Shown here piece by piece: positions 9,945 to 19,528 of a stretch of 64,000 bases of DNA (positions are counted from its first letter, which is position 1; every line of letters begins with the position of its first letter). The notes below the pieces were generated by a model that worked only from the letters and a program-made list of their open reading frames with translations, made no database searches and was not told where the DNA came from. Made by a program: the position numbers and the translations under genes. The DNA comes from Pseudomonadota bacterium (GTDB taxonomy: Bacteria > Pseudomonadota > Gammaproteobacteria > QQUJ01): positions 372,001 through 436,000 of the forward strand of contig QQUJ01000010.1 in assembly GCA_008501635.1 (NCBI GenBank). Reading direction: 5' to 3'.

Positions 9945-11387
9945 ATGCTCCGACGCACCAAGATCGTCGCGACGCTGGGTCCCGCCACCGACGATCCTGC
10001 CGTGCTGGATGCGATGATCAAGGCGGGCCTCGATGTTGCGCGCATCAACTTTTCTCACGGGTCGCCGGACGATCACCGGCGTCGTGTCGAGCTGGTGCGT
10101 CGACGTGCCGCCGCGGCGGGTCGCGCCATCGGCGTGCTGATGGATCTGCAGGGCCCGAAGATTCGCATCGAACGGTTTGCCGATGGGGCGATAGAGCTGG
10201 TGGACGGTGCGCTGTTCGCACTCGATACCACATTGGCCGCGGATGCCGGAGACACGGCGCAGGTGGGTGTCGCCTACAAGGAACTGCCCGCCGACGTGGT
10301 GCCGGGCGATACGCTGCTGCTCGACGACGGCGCCATCATGCTGACGGTGGTCGATGTCACCGCGACGCGTATCAAGACCCGCGTCGCAGTGGGCGGCAAG
10401 CTCTCCAACAACAAGGGCATCAATCGTCAGGGCGGCGGATTGTCGGCAGCCGCGCTGACCGACAAGGACCGCGAGGACATTCGCATCGCAGCCGAACTGT
10501 CCGCCGATTATCTGGCCCTCTCTTTTCCGCGCGATGCGGCCGATGTGGAAATGGCGCGCGTGTTGATGGAACAGGCGGGCGGCGAATCACGCATTATTGC
10601 CAAGATTGAACGCACCGAGGCGGTTCAGGATGCCGAGGCCATTATTGCCGCGGCCGACGCCATCATGGTGGCGCGCGGCGATCTCGGTGTGGAACTGGGA
10701 GACGCCGAGGTGCCTGGCGTACAGAAACGCCTGATTCGCATGGCGCGCCAGCGCGATCGCGTGGTGATCACCGCGACACAGATGCTGCAGTCGATGGTCG
10801 ACAGCCCCATACCCACGCGGGCCGAGGTCTCCGATGTCTCCAATGCGGTGCTGGACGGCACCGATGCCGTGATGCTTTCGGCTGAAACCGCGACCGGCAA
10901 ATTCCCGGTCAAGGCGATCGCGGCGATGGACCGCGTCTGCCGCAGCGCGGAGCGGCAGCGCGAGGCGATGAGCTCCAATCATCGCATGGATGACTCGTTC
11001 CATCGTGTCGATGAGGCCGTGGCCATGGCCGCCATGTACGTCGCCAACCATCTGCCGGTGCGGGCAATCGCCGCGATGACCGAATCGGGCGATACGCCGC
11101 TGTGGATGTCGCGCATCAGCTCCGGAATTCCGATCTATGCGATGACACCCCACGAGTCGACGCAGCGCCGGGTCACGCTGTATCGCGGTGTCTATCCCGT
11201 CCCCTGCGCCACGCCCGCGGATCATACGACGGCCAATCGTCTCGCCATCGACGAGCTGAAAAAGCGCGGCGCGGTTGAAGACGGTGACATGGTCATCATC
11301 ACCAAGGGCGATCTGATGGGACTGCATGGCGGCACCAACGCCATCAAGGTCGTGCGTGTCGGCGAATTGGTCCCGATAGAGGATTAG
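9945..11387 (+). CDS. pykA: Pyruvate kinase, PykA type
   Basis: Converts phosphoenolpyruvate and ADP to pyruvate and ATP. The protein is 480 aa, the same length as E. coli PykA, and closely similar in memory-based comparison. Motifs are TKIVATLGPATDDP, ARINFSHGSPDDH, DLQGPKIRIE, and the catalytic region around KIERTEAV and MVARGDLGVE. ATATQML/STTATGKF-like segments are represented by ITATQMLQSM and SAETATGKFP. It lies between pgk and fba on the same strand. Confidence 0.96.
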   Translation: MLRRTKIVATLGPATDDPAVLDAMIKAGLDVARINFSHGSPDDHRRRVELVRRRAAAAGRAIGVLMDLQGPKIRIERFADGAIELVDGALFALDTTLAADAGDTAQVGVAYKELPADVVPGDTLLLDDGAIMLTVVDVTATRIKTRVAVGGKLSNNKGINRQGGGLSAAALTDKDREDIRIAAELSADYLALSFPRDAADVEMARVLMEQAGGESRIIAKIERTEAVQDAEAIIAAADAIMVARGDLGVELGDAEVPGVQKRLIRMARQRDRVVITATQMLQSMVDSPIPTRAEVSDVSNAVLDGTDAVMLSAETATGKFPVKAIAAMDRVCRSAERQREAMSSNHRMDDSFHRVDEAVAMAAMYVANHLPVRAIAAMTESGDTPLWMSRISSGIPIYAMTPHESTQRRVTLYRGVYPVPCATPADHTTANRLAIDELKKRGAVEDGDMVIITKGDLMGLHGGTNAIKVVRVGELVPIED

Positions 11388-11447
11388 AGAGCGTTCAGAT
11401 TTTAGAACGGCATTTTTCAATGCCAGCAACTTTTAAGGAGTAAACCC

Positions 11448-12512
11448 ATGGCACTAATCAGCCTGCGACAGATGCTCGATCACGCCGCCGAACATGGCTA
11501 CGGCGTACCGGCTTTCAATGTGAACAACCTGGAACAGATGCGCGCCATCATGGAGGCGGCCGCCGAGACCGATAGCCCGGTGATCGTGCAGGCCTCGGCC
11601 GGCGCCCGCAAGTACGCGGGTGCACCCTTTCTGCGTCATCTCATTCTGGCCGCCATCGAGGAGTGGCCGCACATCCCGGTCTGCATGCATCAGGATCACG
11701 GCACCTCGCCAGCCGTCTGCCTGCGTTCGATCCAGCTCGGGTTTTCATCGGTGATGATGGATGGTTCGCTGGGTGAGGACGGCAAGACGCCGACCAGCTA
11801 CGACTACAACGTCGATGTGACGCGCCGCGTGGTGGAGATGTCGCATGCCGGCGGCGTCTCGGTGGAAGGCGAGTTGGGTTGCCTCGGTTCGCTCGAGACC
11901 GGTCAGGCCGGCGAAGAGGACGGTATCGGCGCGGTGGGCACGCTCGATCATTCGCAGTTGCTGACCGACCCCGAAGAGGCAGCCGATTTCGTCAAGAGGA
12001 CCGGTGTGGATGCACTGGCGATTGCCATCGGCACCAGCCACGGCGCCTACAAGTTCACCCGTCCGCCGACCGGTGACATCCTCGCTATTCAGCGCGTCAA
12101 GGAGATCCATGCCCGCATCCCCAACACCCACCTGGTGATGCACGGCTCCTCATCGGTGCCGCAGGACTGGCTGAAGATGATCAACGACTATGGCGGTGAC
12201 ATGGGCCAGACCTATGGCGTGCCGGTCGAGGAGATCGTCGAGGGAATCAAACACGGCGTACGCAAAGTCAATATCGACACCGATCTGCGCATGGCTTCCA
12301 CCGGTGCGGTGCGCAAATTCCTCGCCGAGCATCGCAAGGAGTTCGATCCGCGCAAATTCCTCGATGCCGCCACCAAGGGCATGAAGGCGGTCTGCAAGGC
12401 GCGTTACGAGGCTTTTGGAACCGCCGGCAATGCCTCGAAGATGAGCGCACTGAGTCTCGACCAGATGACCGCGCGTTATCAATCGGGCGAACTCGATCCC
12501 AAGGTAACCTGA
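11448..12512 (+). CDS. fba: Fructose-bisphosphate aldolase, class II (Calvin-type)
   Basis: Zinc-dependent aldolase that joins dihydroxyacetone phosphate to glyceraldehyde-3-phosphate or erythrose-4-phosphate. The protein is 354 aa. Motifs are [16 protein letters not shown] with the zinc His and catalytic Asp, [33 protein letters not shown] and [10 protein letters not shown]. The length and sequence match the Calvin-cycle subtype (TIGR01521-like) rather than the E. coli FbaA subtype. An AAGGAG site precedes the ATG. It is the last gene of the block and is followed by an intrinsic terminator at 12532. Confidence 0.96.
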   Translation: MALISLRQMLDHAAEHGYGVPAFNVNNLEQMRAIMEAAAETDSPVIVQASAGARKYAGAPFLRHLILAAIEEWPHIPVCMHQDHGTSPAVCLRSIQLGFSSVMMDGSLGEDGKTPTSYDYNVDVTRRVVEMSHAGGVSVEGELGCLGSLETGQAGEEDGIGAVGTLDHSQLLTDPEEAADFVKRTGVDALAIAIGTSHGAYKFTRPPTGDILAIQRVKEIHARIPNTHLVMHGSSSVPQDWLKMINDYGGDMGQTYGVPVEEIVEGIKHGVRKVNIDTDLRMASTGAVRKFLAEHRKEFDPRKFLDAATKGMKAVCKARYEAFGTAGNASKMSALSLDQMTARYQSGELDPKVT

Positions 12513-12531
12513 ACAACCTGGCAGGCGTATG

Positions 12532-12563
12532 AAAGGGGGCGCTCCGTGAGCGCCCCTTTTTTT
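12532..12563 (+). terminator. Intrinsic terminator after fba
   Basis: GGGGCGCT (12536-12543), loop CCGTG, AGCGCCCC (12549-12556), then seven T residues at 12557-12563. It closes the glycolytic/Calvin block 20 nt after the fba stop. Confidence 0.92.
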
Positions 12564-12682
12564 GTTCGGCTCATCGGGCCGGCGAAGTGGTGGCTTGCTC
12601 GGTCTCGGCTACACTCGAGAGGTTGGTTTCAGCGCAACGCATGGGCGTTGCTTCCGCGAGCGCAGAGATTGGGGTTTCAGTT

Positions 12683-12979
12683 ATGGCCGCTTACTATTTG
12701 ATTGTCGATGTGCGTATCGACGATGCCGATGAGTACAAGAACTACATGCTGGGTGCCAAGCCGATCGCCGAACGCCACGGTGGTGAATATCTGGTGCGGG
12801 GAGGTGATTTTCAGGTCATGGAAGGCGACTATTTCCAGCCGCGCCGACTGGTCGTGATCCGCTTTCCCTCCAAGGCGGCATGCGAGTCTTTCTACCACAG
12901 CCCGGATTATCAGCAGGTGCGGCAGATTCGGCTGCCGGTAAGCGATATGGTGATGGTGGGTGTTGAGGGGTCCGAATAA
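12683..12979 (+). CDS. DUF1330 family protein
   Basis: A 98-aa protein starting MAAYYLIVDVRIDD and containing VVIRFPSKAACESFYHSPDYQ, the core of the DUF1330 dimeric alpha-beta barrel family. The function is unknown; ferredoxin-like folds of this kind often bind small ligands. The frame extends 32 codons upstream, but the ATG at 12683 matches the family start. It is convergent with tpm, 37 nt away. Confidence 0.85.
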   Translation: MAAYYLIVDVRIDDADEYKNYMLGAKPIAERHGGEYLVRGGDFQVMEGDYFQPRRLVVIRFPSKAACESFYHSPDYQQVRQIRLPVSDMVMVGVEGSE

Positions 12980-13016
12980 ACAACGGCGCCGCGCATTGGC
13001 GCACGCGGGGCCGGAA

Positions 13017-13673
13017 TTATCGCTTAACGAGCTTGAACACCTTTTCCTGCAATGAGGTGAGGCCGCGTTGAATGAAACGTGGATTCTCGGCGAGCACATC
13101 CATCTCGCGCAGCTTCTCGATGTGCATCTCGTCTTCGAACAAGCGGCGTACCTCGCTCTCGGGGACGGAGAATGGCGGTCCTTTTATCTCGTGTTCCGGG
13201 TACTCCATGCTGATCAGCAGCATTTGAGTTCCTGTCGTCAGCAGCGCACAGAGGTGCTTCGCGTAGCGCGGGCGCATTTCCGGCGGGAAGGCGATGAGCG
13301 ACGCGCGGTCGTAGACGGTGACCTTCCCGCCCAGGTCAGCGGTTAGCAGCTCGAAGAAGTCGCCCTGCAACAGCGTTAGGCGGCCGCTCTGGTAACGCTT
13401 GAATGTTGATTCCGTTGTGACCGTCGGCGCGAGGTGGTTTTCCTTGAAAAAGTCCTCGACGGCGATTGCGCTGAGTTCGATACCGATGACATCGAATCCC
13501 TGTTCGGCCAGCCATAGCATGTCTTTGCTTTTTCCGCACAATGGGACAAAAACAGTCGCAGGCGGTGTCGATGCGAGTGCCGGCCAGACCGACTGCAGGT
13601 GCAGGTTGATGCGTTCCTGGTGGAAGGCAATTTCGTTCTTGTACCAGCGGCGATGCCAGAAGTCAGGCTCCAT
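13017..13673 (-). CDS. tpm: Thiopurine S-methyltransferase (TPMT family)
   Basis: SAM-dependent methyltransferase of the bacterial Tpm family, linked to methylation of thiopurines and of selenium or tellurium compounds. The protein is 218 aa, the usual length. It begins MEPDFWHRRWYKNEIAFHQ and has the SAM-binding segment VFVPLCGKSKDMLWLAEQG followed by VIGIELSAIAVEDFF. DRASLIAFPP and LLISMEYP are also family hallmarks. It lies just downstream of the GGDEF-EAL gene on the same strand, with no obvious link in function. Confidence 0.94.
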   Translation of the reverse strand: MEPDFWHRRWYKNEIAFHQERINLHLQSVWPALASTPPATVFVPLCGKSKDMLWLAEQGFDVIGIELSAIAVEDFFKENHLAPTVTTESTFKRYQSGRLTLLQGDFFELLTADLGGKVTVYDRASLIAFPPEMRPRYAKHLCALLTTGTQMLLISMEYPEHEIKGPPFSVPESEVRRLFEDEMHIEKLREMDVLAENPRFIQRGLTSLQEKVFKLVKR

Positions 13674-13724
13674 GCGTATCCTCTTCGTCGGTTGGAGGCG
13701 CGAGGGAGAATACGCGACGGATGG

Positions 13725-16700
13725 TCAGGTTTTGTCGCGCGCCTCTCTCAAACGCTTTGCGTCTTCGTACTGGTTGAACGCTTCGCGCACATTGCGTCGC
13801 AGATCTTCATCATCGCATGGCTTGGTGAGAAAGCGAAAGATCGCACCGCGATTGATAAGTTCGGCTGCCGCCTGAATGTCAGTCGAGCCGGTCAGTTCAA
13901 TACGGATGGTCTCGGGGTGCAGTTCACGCACCTTGCTCAGAAATTCAACACCGCTCATCTCCGGCATGCGTTGATCCGAGATAACCACTTCAGCTCCTTC
14001 CGTGGCGAGAAGTTCCAGGCCCTCCAGCGCGCTGGGTGTTGTCAGGATTCGATAACCCTCACGGCGCAGCACCCGGCGCAGCGCGTTGAGCGCTTCGATC
14101 TGATCGTCGACGATCAGGACGGTGCGTTTGTTGCTCCTGTGAACCGGCATGGTGTCAAAGAGCGTACGACCCAGGCGCAGCAATTCCGCCGCTTCATCCG
14201 CCGTGATGGGTTTACTGAACAGAAAGCCTTGCAACTCATCGCAGTGGTGGTGCTGCAGATAGCGTGCTTGCGCCTCGGTTTCGACGCCTTCGGCGATCAC
14301 CTTGAGCCGCAGGCTGTGGGCCATGGCAATGATGGTGCGGGCGATGGAAGCTTCGTCTGGATCGCGGGTGAGGTTGGCGATGAACGATCGATCGATCTTC
14401 AGGTAGTCGAAGGGGAAGCGGCGCAGGTAGGCGAGGCTGGAGTAGCCGGTGCCGAAATCGTCCATTGCCAGGTTGAGACCAATCTCCTTGAGCCGTTGCA
14501 ACGCCGTGATTGCCTCAGCGGCGTTTTCCATGACGACGCTCTCGGTGAGTTCCAGCTCGAGATTGCGCGGGTCGATCTGACAACTGCGCAGCACATCGCC
14601 GATCTCCTGGGGCAGCTCTGGCCGTTGCAACTGCAGGGCCGAAATATTGACGGCCATCGCAATGCTCGGTAGCCCGTCATCCTGCCACTGACGCAACTGG
14701 CGACACGCAGCGTGCAGCACCCAGTCGCCGATATGAGGGATCAGGCCGGCGTCCTCGGCGACAGGGATAAAAACAGCGGGCGGAACCATGCCGCGCTCCG
14801 GATGCTGCCAACGTACCAGGGCTTCGACACCGACCACGCGTCCATGGGTGAGATCGACGCGGGGTTGGTAATGCAGCAACAACTCGCCGTTCTCCACTGC
14901 GTGGCGCAGTTCGGTCTCCATGCGCAGCCGCTCGGCGGCATTGGCGTTCATCTCCTGGGTGAAAAACTCGAAACGGTTCTTGCCTTTCTGTTTGGCGCGA
15001 CCCATGGCGATGTCTGCGTTGCGCAACAGCGCTTCGGCATCGTCGCTGTCTTTCGGAAACGCGCTGCCACCGATGCTGCAGGTGATCTTGAGCTCGTGTC
15101 CCTCGACGTGAACGGTTTGAAGGAAGCTCTCCAGAATGCGTTTTGCAACAATCAGCATTTCGTCGGGTTCGTGCAGCTCCGGAAGTATGACGACGAACTC
15201 GTCACCGGAGAGGCGAGCGACCGTATCGAAGTTGCGCGCGCAGTGCGCGATACGCTCCGCGGTGGCCTTCAGGACCTGATTTCCGATGCGGTGGCCAAGG
15301 CTTTCGTTGATCGCCTTGAGACGATCGACGTTGAGCAGCAACAATCCGCAAAACCCTTGGTAGCGTTGGGCATGCGCTATTGCCTGTGCCAACCGATCCT
15401 GCATCAGGTTGCGGTTGGGCAGGCCGGTCAGCTGGTCGTGGGTGGCCTGGTGCAGCAATTGATCGGCGAAACGTTTGCGATCGGTGACATCGGACATCAC
15501 GGCGAGATGTTGAGCAATACGCCCGCTGGGATCGTGGACAGGGGAAATACTGAGTTCATTCCAGAACATGCTGCCGTCCTTGCGGTAGCAGCGAACCGCT
15601 GCGGAACCGCCCTCGCCGCGCTTGATGGCGGTGCGCAGTTTGATCATCGCCGGTTGATTTTTTTCGTGTGCAAGCAGGATGTCGGGACTGCGGCCGAGCA
15701 GTTCGCTGCGCGTATAGCCGGTGATGCGTTCGCAGGCCTTATTGACGTAGATGATGGGCTGGCGGGCGCGGGTGGCGTCGGTGATGACAATGGCATTGTG
15801 GCTGGCTTCGATCGCCTTGCTTTTGAGTCGCAAGTCCTGCTCCATCTCCTGGCGCGCGAGTTGCGCCAGGCGTTTGCCTTGAGTCAGCTGGAGGCGCGCG
15901 AACTGCGCCGCCTTGCGTTGCAGAACCGCCAGGTAACTGAGGCCAAGCAGGGTGAGAAGCGCGCCGCCGCCAAGAGCAAGCCAGGCGCTGCGATCGAAAT
16001 GCAGCGCAGCATCGGTGACAGACGGAGGAAAGAGATCCAATTGCAGCGTTCTGCCGCCCACATCAAGGCGGGTCGTCAGAAGACGTTCCGTGGGTTGTGC
16101 TGAAATCGGATGCAGGATACGGGTTGAACCCTCGCCATTGGCTGGGAGCAGGAGTCGCAGTTTCAGCTTCGGACTGTCGAGGAGCTTCAAGGTGGTGTCG
16201 ATCAGGTGATCGACATCGAGCAGTGCGGCGATTGACTCCGCCCCGGTCTTACCGGCCGGGATGGCGATGACCCAGTCCTGATTGGGATGGAGCGGCATTG
16301 GAAGATTGATTATGACGGGCTGGGTTCGTGGGGTGGGGAAGCCCGCTGACGGCCCGATCACTCCCGACAACTGCGCGGCAATTTCAAGCGGGAGGGCGCG
16401 ATGGAGCCGCGACCGGCTCGATTCATCGGGCCTGATCCAAAGCAGCGCGGCCAATCCCGGTGTTGCGCTCAACGCGCGATGCGCCAGGTTCTCGAAACCT
16501 TTGTCTTTGGGTTCGGGTAACTGCTGAAAGTGCGATGCCAGCGCTTGAAGAAGGACAAAATGGTGTTCGAAAGCGGCGGTGAGCTGGTTGCCGGCCAAGC
16601 GCAGCAACCGCTGGTTCTCGCTGCGGTAGCTCTGTTCGGTGTTAGCGGTTTGCAGCGTATGGATCGCGAGAAAGGCTGCCCCGGATATGGCTGCGCCTGC

Positions 16701-16778
16701 CACCGCCGCAATGGCCAGGGTGCGGAAGCCAATCAGGGAGATGGGTGGTTGTCTCTTTTGCCCCGATCCTGGCGGCAT
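13725..16778 (-). CDS. Membrane PAS-GGDEF-EAL protein with C-terminal receiver domain
   Basis: A 1017-aa cyclic-di-GMP signalling protein. In order: membrane helix (about 18-38), periplasmic sensor-like region, second helix (about 275-293), PAS (about 330-440), GGDEF (about 445-605), EAL (about 620-870) and a receiver domain (about 885-1005). The cyclase signature reads RLSGDEF near residue 523, with Ser for the first Gly; such variants can be active. The EAL motif (EALVRW, near 650) and MDDFGTGYSSL are intact, so phosphodiesterase activity is likely. The receiver has VDDQ, SDQRMPEMSG and TKPCD. A receiver at the C-terminus is less usual than at the N-terminus. The signal sensed is unknown. 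Confidence 0.93.
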   Translation of the reverse strand: MPPGSGQKRQPPISLIGFRTLAIAAVAGAAISGAAFLAIHTLQTANTEQSYRSENQRLLRLAGNQLTAAFEHHFVLLQALASHFQQLPEPKDKGFENLAHRALSATPGLAALLWIRPDESSRSRLHRALPLEIAAQLSGVIGPSAGFPTPRTQPVIINLPMPLHPNQDWVIAIPAGKTGAESIAALLDVDHLIDTTLKLLDSPKLKLRLLLPANGEGSTRILHPISAQPTERLLTTRLDVGGRTLQLDLFPPSVTDAALHFDRSAWLALGGGALLTLLGLSYLAVLQRKAAQFARLQLTQGKRLAQLARQEMEQDLRLKSKAIEASHNAIVITDATRARQPIIYVNKACERITGYTRSELLGRSPDILLAHEKNQPAMIKLRTAIKRGEGGSAAVRCYRKDGSMFWNELSISPVHDPSGRIAQHLAVMSDVTDRKRFADQLLHQATHDQLTGLPNRNLMQDRLAQAIAHAQRYQGFCGLLLLNVDRLKAINESLGHRIGNQVLKATAERIAHCARNFDTVARLSGDEFVVILPELHEPDEMLIVAKRILESFLQTVHVEGHELKITCSIGGSAFPKDSDDAEALLRNADIAMGRAKQKGKNRFEFFTQEMNANAAERLRMETELRHAVENGELLLHYQPRVDLTHGRVVGVEALVRWQHPERGMVPPAVFIPVAEDAGLIPHIGDWVLHAACRQLRQWQDDGLPSIAMAVNISALQLQRPELPQEIGDVLRSCQIDPRNLELELTESVVMENAAEAITALQRLKEIGLNLAMDDFGTGYSSLAYLRRFPFDYLKIDRSFIANLTRDPDEASIARTIIAMAHSLRLKVIAEGVETEAQARYLQHHHCDELQGFLFSKPITADEAAELLRLGRTLFDTMPVHRSNKRTVLIVDDQIEALNALRRVLRREGYRILTTPSALEGLELLATEGAEVVISDQRMPEMSGVEFLSKVRELHPETIRIELTGSTDIQAAAELINRGAIFRFLTKPCDDEDLRRNVREAFNQYEDAKRLREARDKT

Positions 16779-17000
16779 GACGATCCCTTCCGTGACATCC
16801 TGTTGTCGGTTGTTTTTGTTGTTGTTTCAGCCAGTTCGCGTCGACAGCGAACAGGACTAGAGCAATCTGACCTTCCCATTTCCATCCTAGCCTATACCTG
16901 GCGAATGTAAACCAATCAGTTATGTAGATGATCAGTAAATTTTATGGTGCTTCAGGCGGTGCACCGCCTGGACGCCGAACGGGAACCAGGCAGGGTGTGG
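16779..17000. other. Intergenic region upstream of the GGDEF-EAL gene
   Basis: This 222-bp stretch holds the minus-strand leader of the GGDEF-EAL gene and the 3' flank of the ubiI-like gene. The part around 16900-16945 is AT-rich and could hold a promoter. No gene, repeat or terminator could be recognised. Confidence 0.4.
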
Positions 17001-18200
17001 TCAGATAGGGGCATTCATGCCCATGGCATAGCGCATCACCCAGCTTTTGAGCGGGCCGGAGTGATCAGCCACGTCCATCCCCAGGGACCGGGCCCAGCGC
17101 ACCGGCGCAGACTCCAGCGCGAACAGCCCTGCGAAAAGATCCATTGCCCGCATGATCGAGGCGTTGTGGGGTCGCCGCCGGTGCTCATAGGTCTGCAGCA
17201 GTTTCTGCGCGGCGATATCCTGCCGGTCCTGCGCTGCCTCGCAGAGGAGGCGGCCCAGCGTTGCGGCATCGAGAAAGCCGAGATTGGCACCCTGGCCGGC
17301 GAGCGGATGCACGGTATGCGCGGCATCGCCGATCAGCACCATCCGTCCGCGATGGTAGTTGACGGCATGCCGGCGGTGCAGCGGGAAGCAGCCACGGGGT
17401 CCGATTGACTCCACTCGTCCAAGCGCCTGACCCGTCGCGCGGGTATACGCCGCGCAGAAGGCGTCGTCATCGAGAGCCATGAGGCGATCGGCCTCCGCAC
17501 TACGCGTATGCCAGGCGATGGAGCAACTGCCGTCGTAGAGGGGCAGAAAGGCGACAGGACCACTGGGCAGGAAGCGCTGCCATGCCGTGTTGCGATGGGG
17601 ACGACTGGTTTGCACATTGCCGACAATCGTCTTTTGACCGTAGCCCCAGCCCGTGGTGGCTATCCCCGCCAGCTCCCGCACCCTGGAACGGCCGCCGTCG
17701 GCGCCAACCGCCAGACGTGCCATCAGTTCCGTGCCATCGTCCAGGCGCAGCTGCGCCGCCGCACTGGTGTTGCTCAGGTGCGTCAAACGGGCCGGACAGA
17801 GGAGACGCAGGTTGCGTTGCTGTTCGAGTTGCCGCCAGAGTGCGTGTTGGATACGCCGGTTTTCGACGATATGACCGAGATCGGGTTCTCCGATTTCCGT
17901 CGCGTCGAAGTGGGTGCTGCCGGTTCCGCCCGCGTCCCAGACATGCATATGCCGAAAGGGACAGGCGCGATCGACCAGTGCGCCCCAGACATCGACACGC
18001 TCGAGCAGTTGCTGTGAGGCGCGACTGATGGCGCTCACCCGCAGATCGGGAGGGAGGTTGTCGAGGGGCGTTGGCGCCTGCCCTTCGATCAGCGCTACGC
18101 TGAGCGGTGCGTCTTTCAGCGCAGCGGCTAGAGCGGCGCCCACCATGCCGCCGCCGACAATGACGATATCGAATGAGACGGAAGGTGCCGGGCGGCTCAT
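17001..18200 (-). CDS. UbiH/UbiI/UbiF-family ubiquinone biosynthesis monooxygenase (UbiI-like)
   Basis: FAD-dependent hydroxylase of the ubiquinone ring, 399 aa from the ATG at 18200 (MSRPAPSVSFDIVIVGGGMVGAAL). It has the Rossmann GxGxxG start, ADGGRSRVRE, and GDAAHTVHPLAGQGANLGFLDA near the C-terminus, the second FAD motif of this family. It overlaps the ubiH stop by 4 nt (ATGA), matching the E. coli ubiH-ubiI (visC) order, so UbiI (C5 hydroxylation) is the best guess. UbiF cannot be excluded from the sequence alone. Confidence 0.88.
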   Translation of the reverse strand: MSRPAPSVSFDIVIVGGGMVGAALAAALKDAPLSVALIEGQAPTPLDNLPPDLRVSAISRASQQLLERVDVWGALVDRACPFRHMHVWDAGGTGSTHFDATEIGEPDLGHIVENRRIQHALWRQLEQQRNLRLLCPARLTHLSNTSAAAQLRLDDGTELMARLAVGADGGRSRVRELAGIATTGWGYGQKTIVGNVQTSRPHRNTAWQRFLPSGPVAFLPLYDGSCSIAWHTRSAEADRLMALDDDAFCAAYTRATGQALGRVESIGPRGCFPLHRRHAVNYHRGRMVLIGDAAHTVHPLAGQGANLGFLDAATLGRLLCEAAQDRQDIAAQKLLQTYEHRRRPHNASIMRAMDLFAGLFALESAPVRWARSLGMDVADHSGPLKSWVMRYAMGMNAPI

Positions 18201-19396
18201 AGCGGCAGGCCGCGACCCAATCGCGTAGGCGCATCCAGTCCACCGGTACCGATATGCACCAGGGCGCTGCGCAGTGGTGGCAGGCGTTGCAACAGCTCCA
18301 GTCCGAGTCCGAACCAGTTTTTTCTGGCGGGTGTGCACTCGTCCAGCAGGCGCGCAAGCCCGTCGGTGAATGCGAGCACCCGTCGATGATCGGCCAGGCG
18401 GCGCCCGGCGTAGGCGGTGAGCAACGCAGGGTCACCGAGATCCATTCCGGCGCGTACAGCGTTGGCAATGCCTTCTGCCAGGGTCGCTGCATCGCGCAAT
18501 CCCAGGTTGAAGCCCTGCGCCCCGATCGGGTGTACGGTGTGAGCGGCGTTGCCGATAAGCGCCGTGCGCTCGGCGGTCAGGGTCCAGGCGCTGAGCTGCT
18601 TGAGCGGGTAGCTCGAGCGTGGACCCTTCAGTGCCGTCAGCCGCACGCTGGTTCCCAGCTGTGCCTGCAGACGAACGAGGAAGTCGCTGTCCGCAAGCGC
18701 CAGCAGCTCCTCGCTCGCGGCCTGCGGTTGCACCCAGACCAGCGCCCAACCCGCACTTTCGGGCAGCAGGGCCAACGGTCCACCCGGAGTGAGTACTTCG
18801 TAGGCGATGTCGGCGCCGGGGGGTGTCGATTCAACCCGGGCTACGATGGCTTGCTGAGCGTAATCGTGTTCGTGGCTGCCGATGCCGAGCGCCTCGCGTA
18901 CGCGGGAGTGCGTGCCATCCGCGCCTACCAGGAGGGGGGCGCCGAGCTGCCTGTCGCCGGCATGTACTGTCACCTCGGTAGCGCCGACCGTGACCTCTTC
19001 CAGGGTGGCCGGGGCGATCCAGTTCACTCCCCGCTGAGAGAGGTGGCGGTGCAGCACAGCGATCAGCTCGGCGGCGGGCAGCGTGTAGCCCAATGCACCC
19101 AATCCCCGCTGACGGCCATCGAGGCTGGCCCCCGGCCTGTTGCCACCGGTAGCAAGTTCGACCTGGCGAATGGCGGTCGCGCGCGGTCCCAGTTGGCGCC
19201 AAAGCCCCAAGCCGGCGAGTATGCGCACGCTGCTGTCGGCGAGCGCCAGCACCCGGTGGTCGGTGACGCGCGCGGCTTCCAGGCGGGCTGCATGCGCGTC
19301 GACCAGGGCAATGCGCCTCAGCCAGGGTGTCAGTGCACTGGCCAGCGCGGCCCCGGCGGGGCCAGCGCCGCAGATGATGAGATCGAATCGTTCCAT
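18197..19396 (-). CDS. ubiH: 2-octaprenyl-6-methoxyphenol hydroxylase
   Basis: FAD-dependent monooxygenase of ubiquinone biosynthesis, 399 aa. It starts MERFDLIICGAGPAGAALA, with RVTDHRVLALADSSVRIL, VGADGTHSRVREALG and GNAAHTVHPIGAQGFNLGLRD. The GAQGFNLGLRD form is typical of UbiH. It is translated together with the downstream UbiI-like paralog through a 4-nt overlap. Oxygen is the normal cosubstrate, so this implies aerobic ubiquinone synthesis. Confidence 0.92.
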   Translation of the reverse strand: MERFDLIICGAGPAGAALASALTPWLRRIALVDAHAARLEAARVTDHRVLALADSSVRILAGLGLWRQLGPRATAIRQVELATGGNRPGASLDGRQRGLGALGYTLPAAELIAVLHRHLSQRGVNWIAPATLEEVTVGATEVTVHAGDRQLGAPLLVGADGTHSRVREALGIGSHEHDYAQQAIVARVESTPPGADIAYEVLTPGGPLALLPESAGWALVWVQPQAASEELLALADSDFLVRLQAQLGTSVRLTALKGPRSSYPLKQLSAWTLTAERTALIGNAAHTVHPIGAQGFNLGLRDAATLAEGIANAVRAGMDLGDPALLTAYAGRRLADHRRVLAFTDGLARLLDECTPARKNWFGLGLELLQRLPPLRSALVHIGTGGLDAPTRLGRGLPL

Positions 19397-19528
19397 CGGG
19401 GGACGTTCAGCGGGTCTCCGCGGTTGGGCAGGCGGCCTGCAGGTCGGTTCAGCGCACTATCTTCGCGCCTTCGGCACAGCTGCGTCATTGCGCGAAATCA
19501 ACTGCGAGGGCCTTGCCGGGGCACCTGG

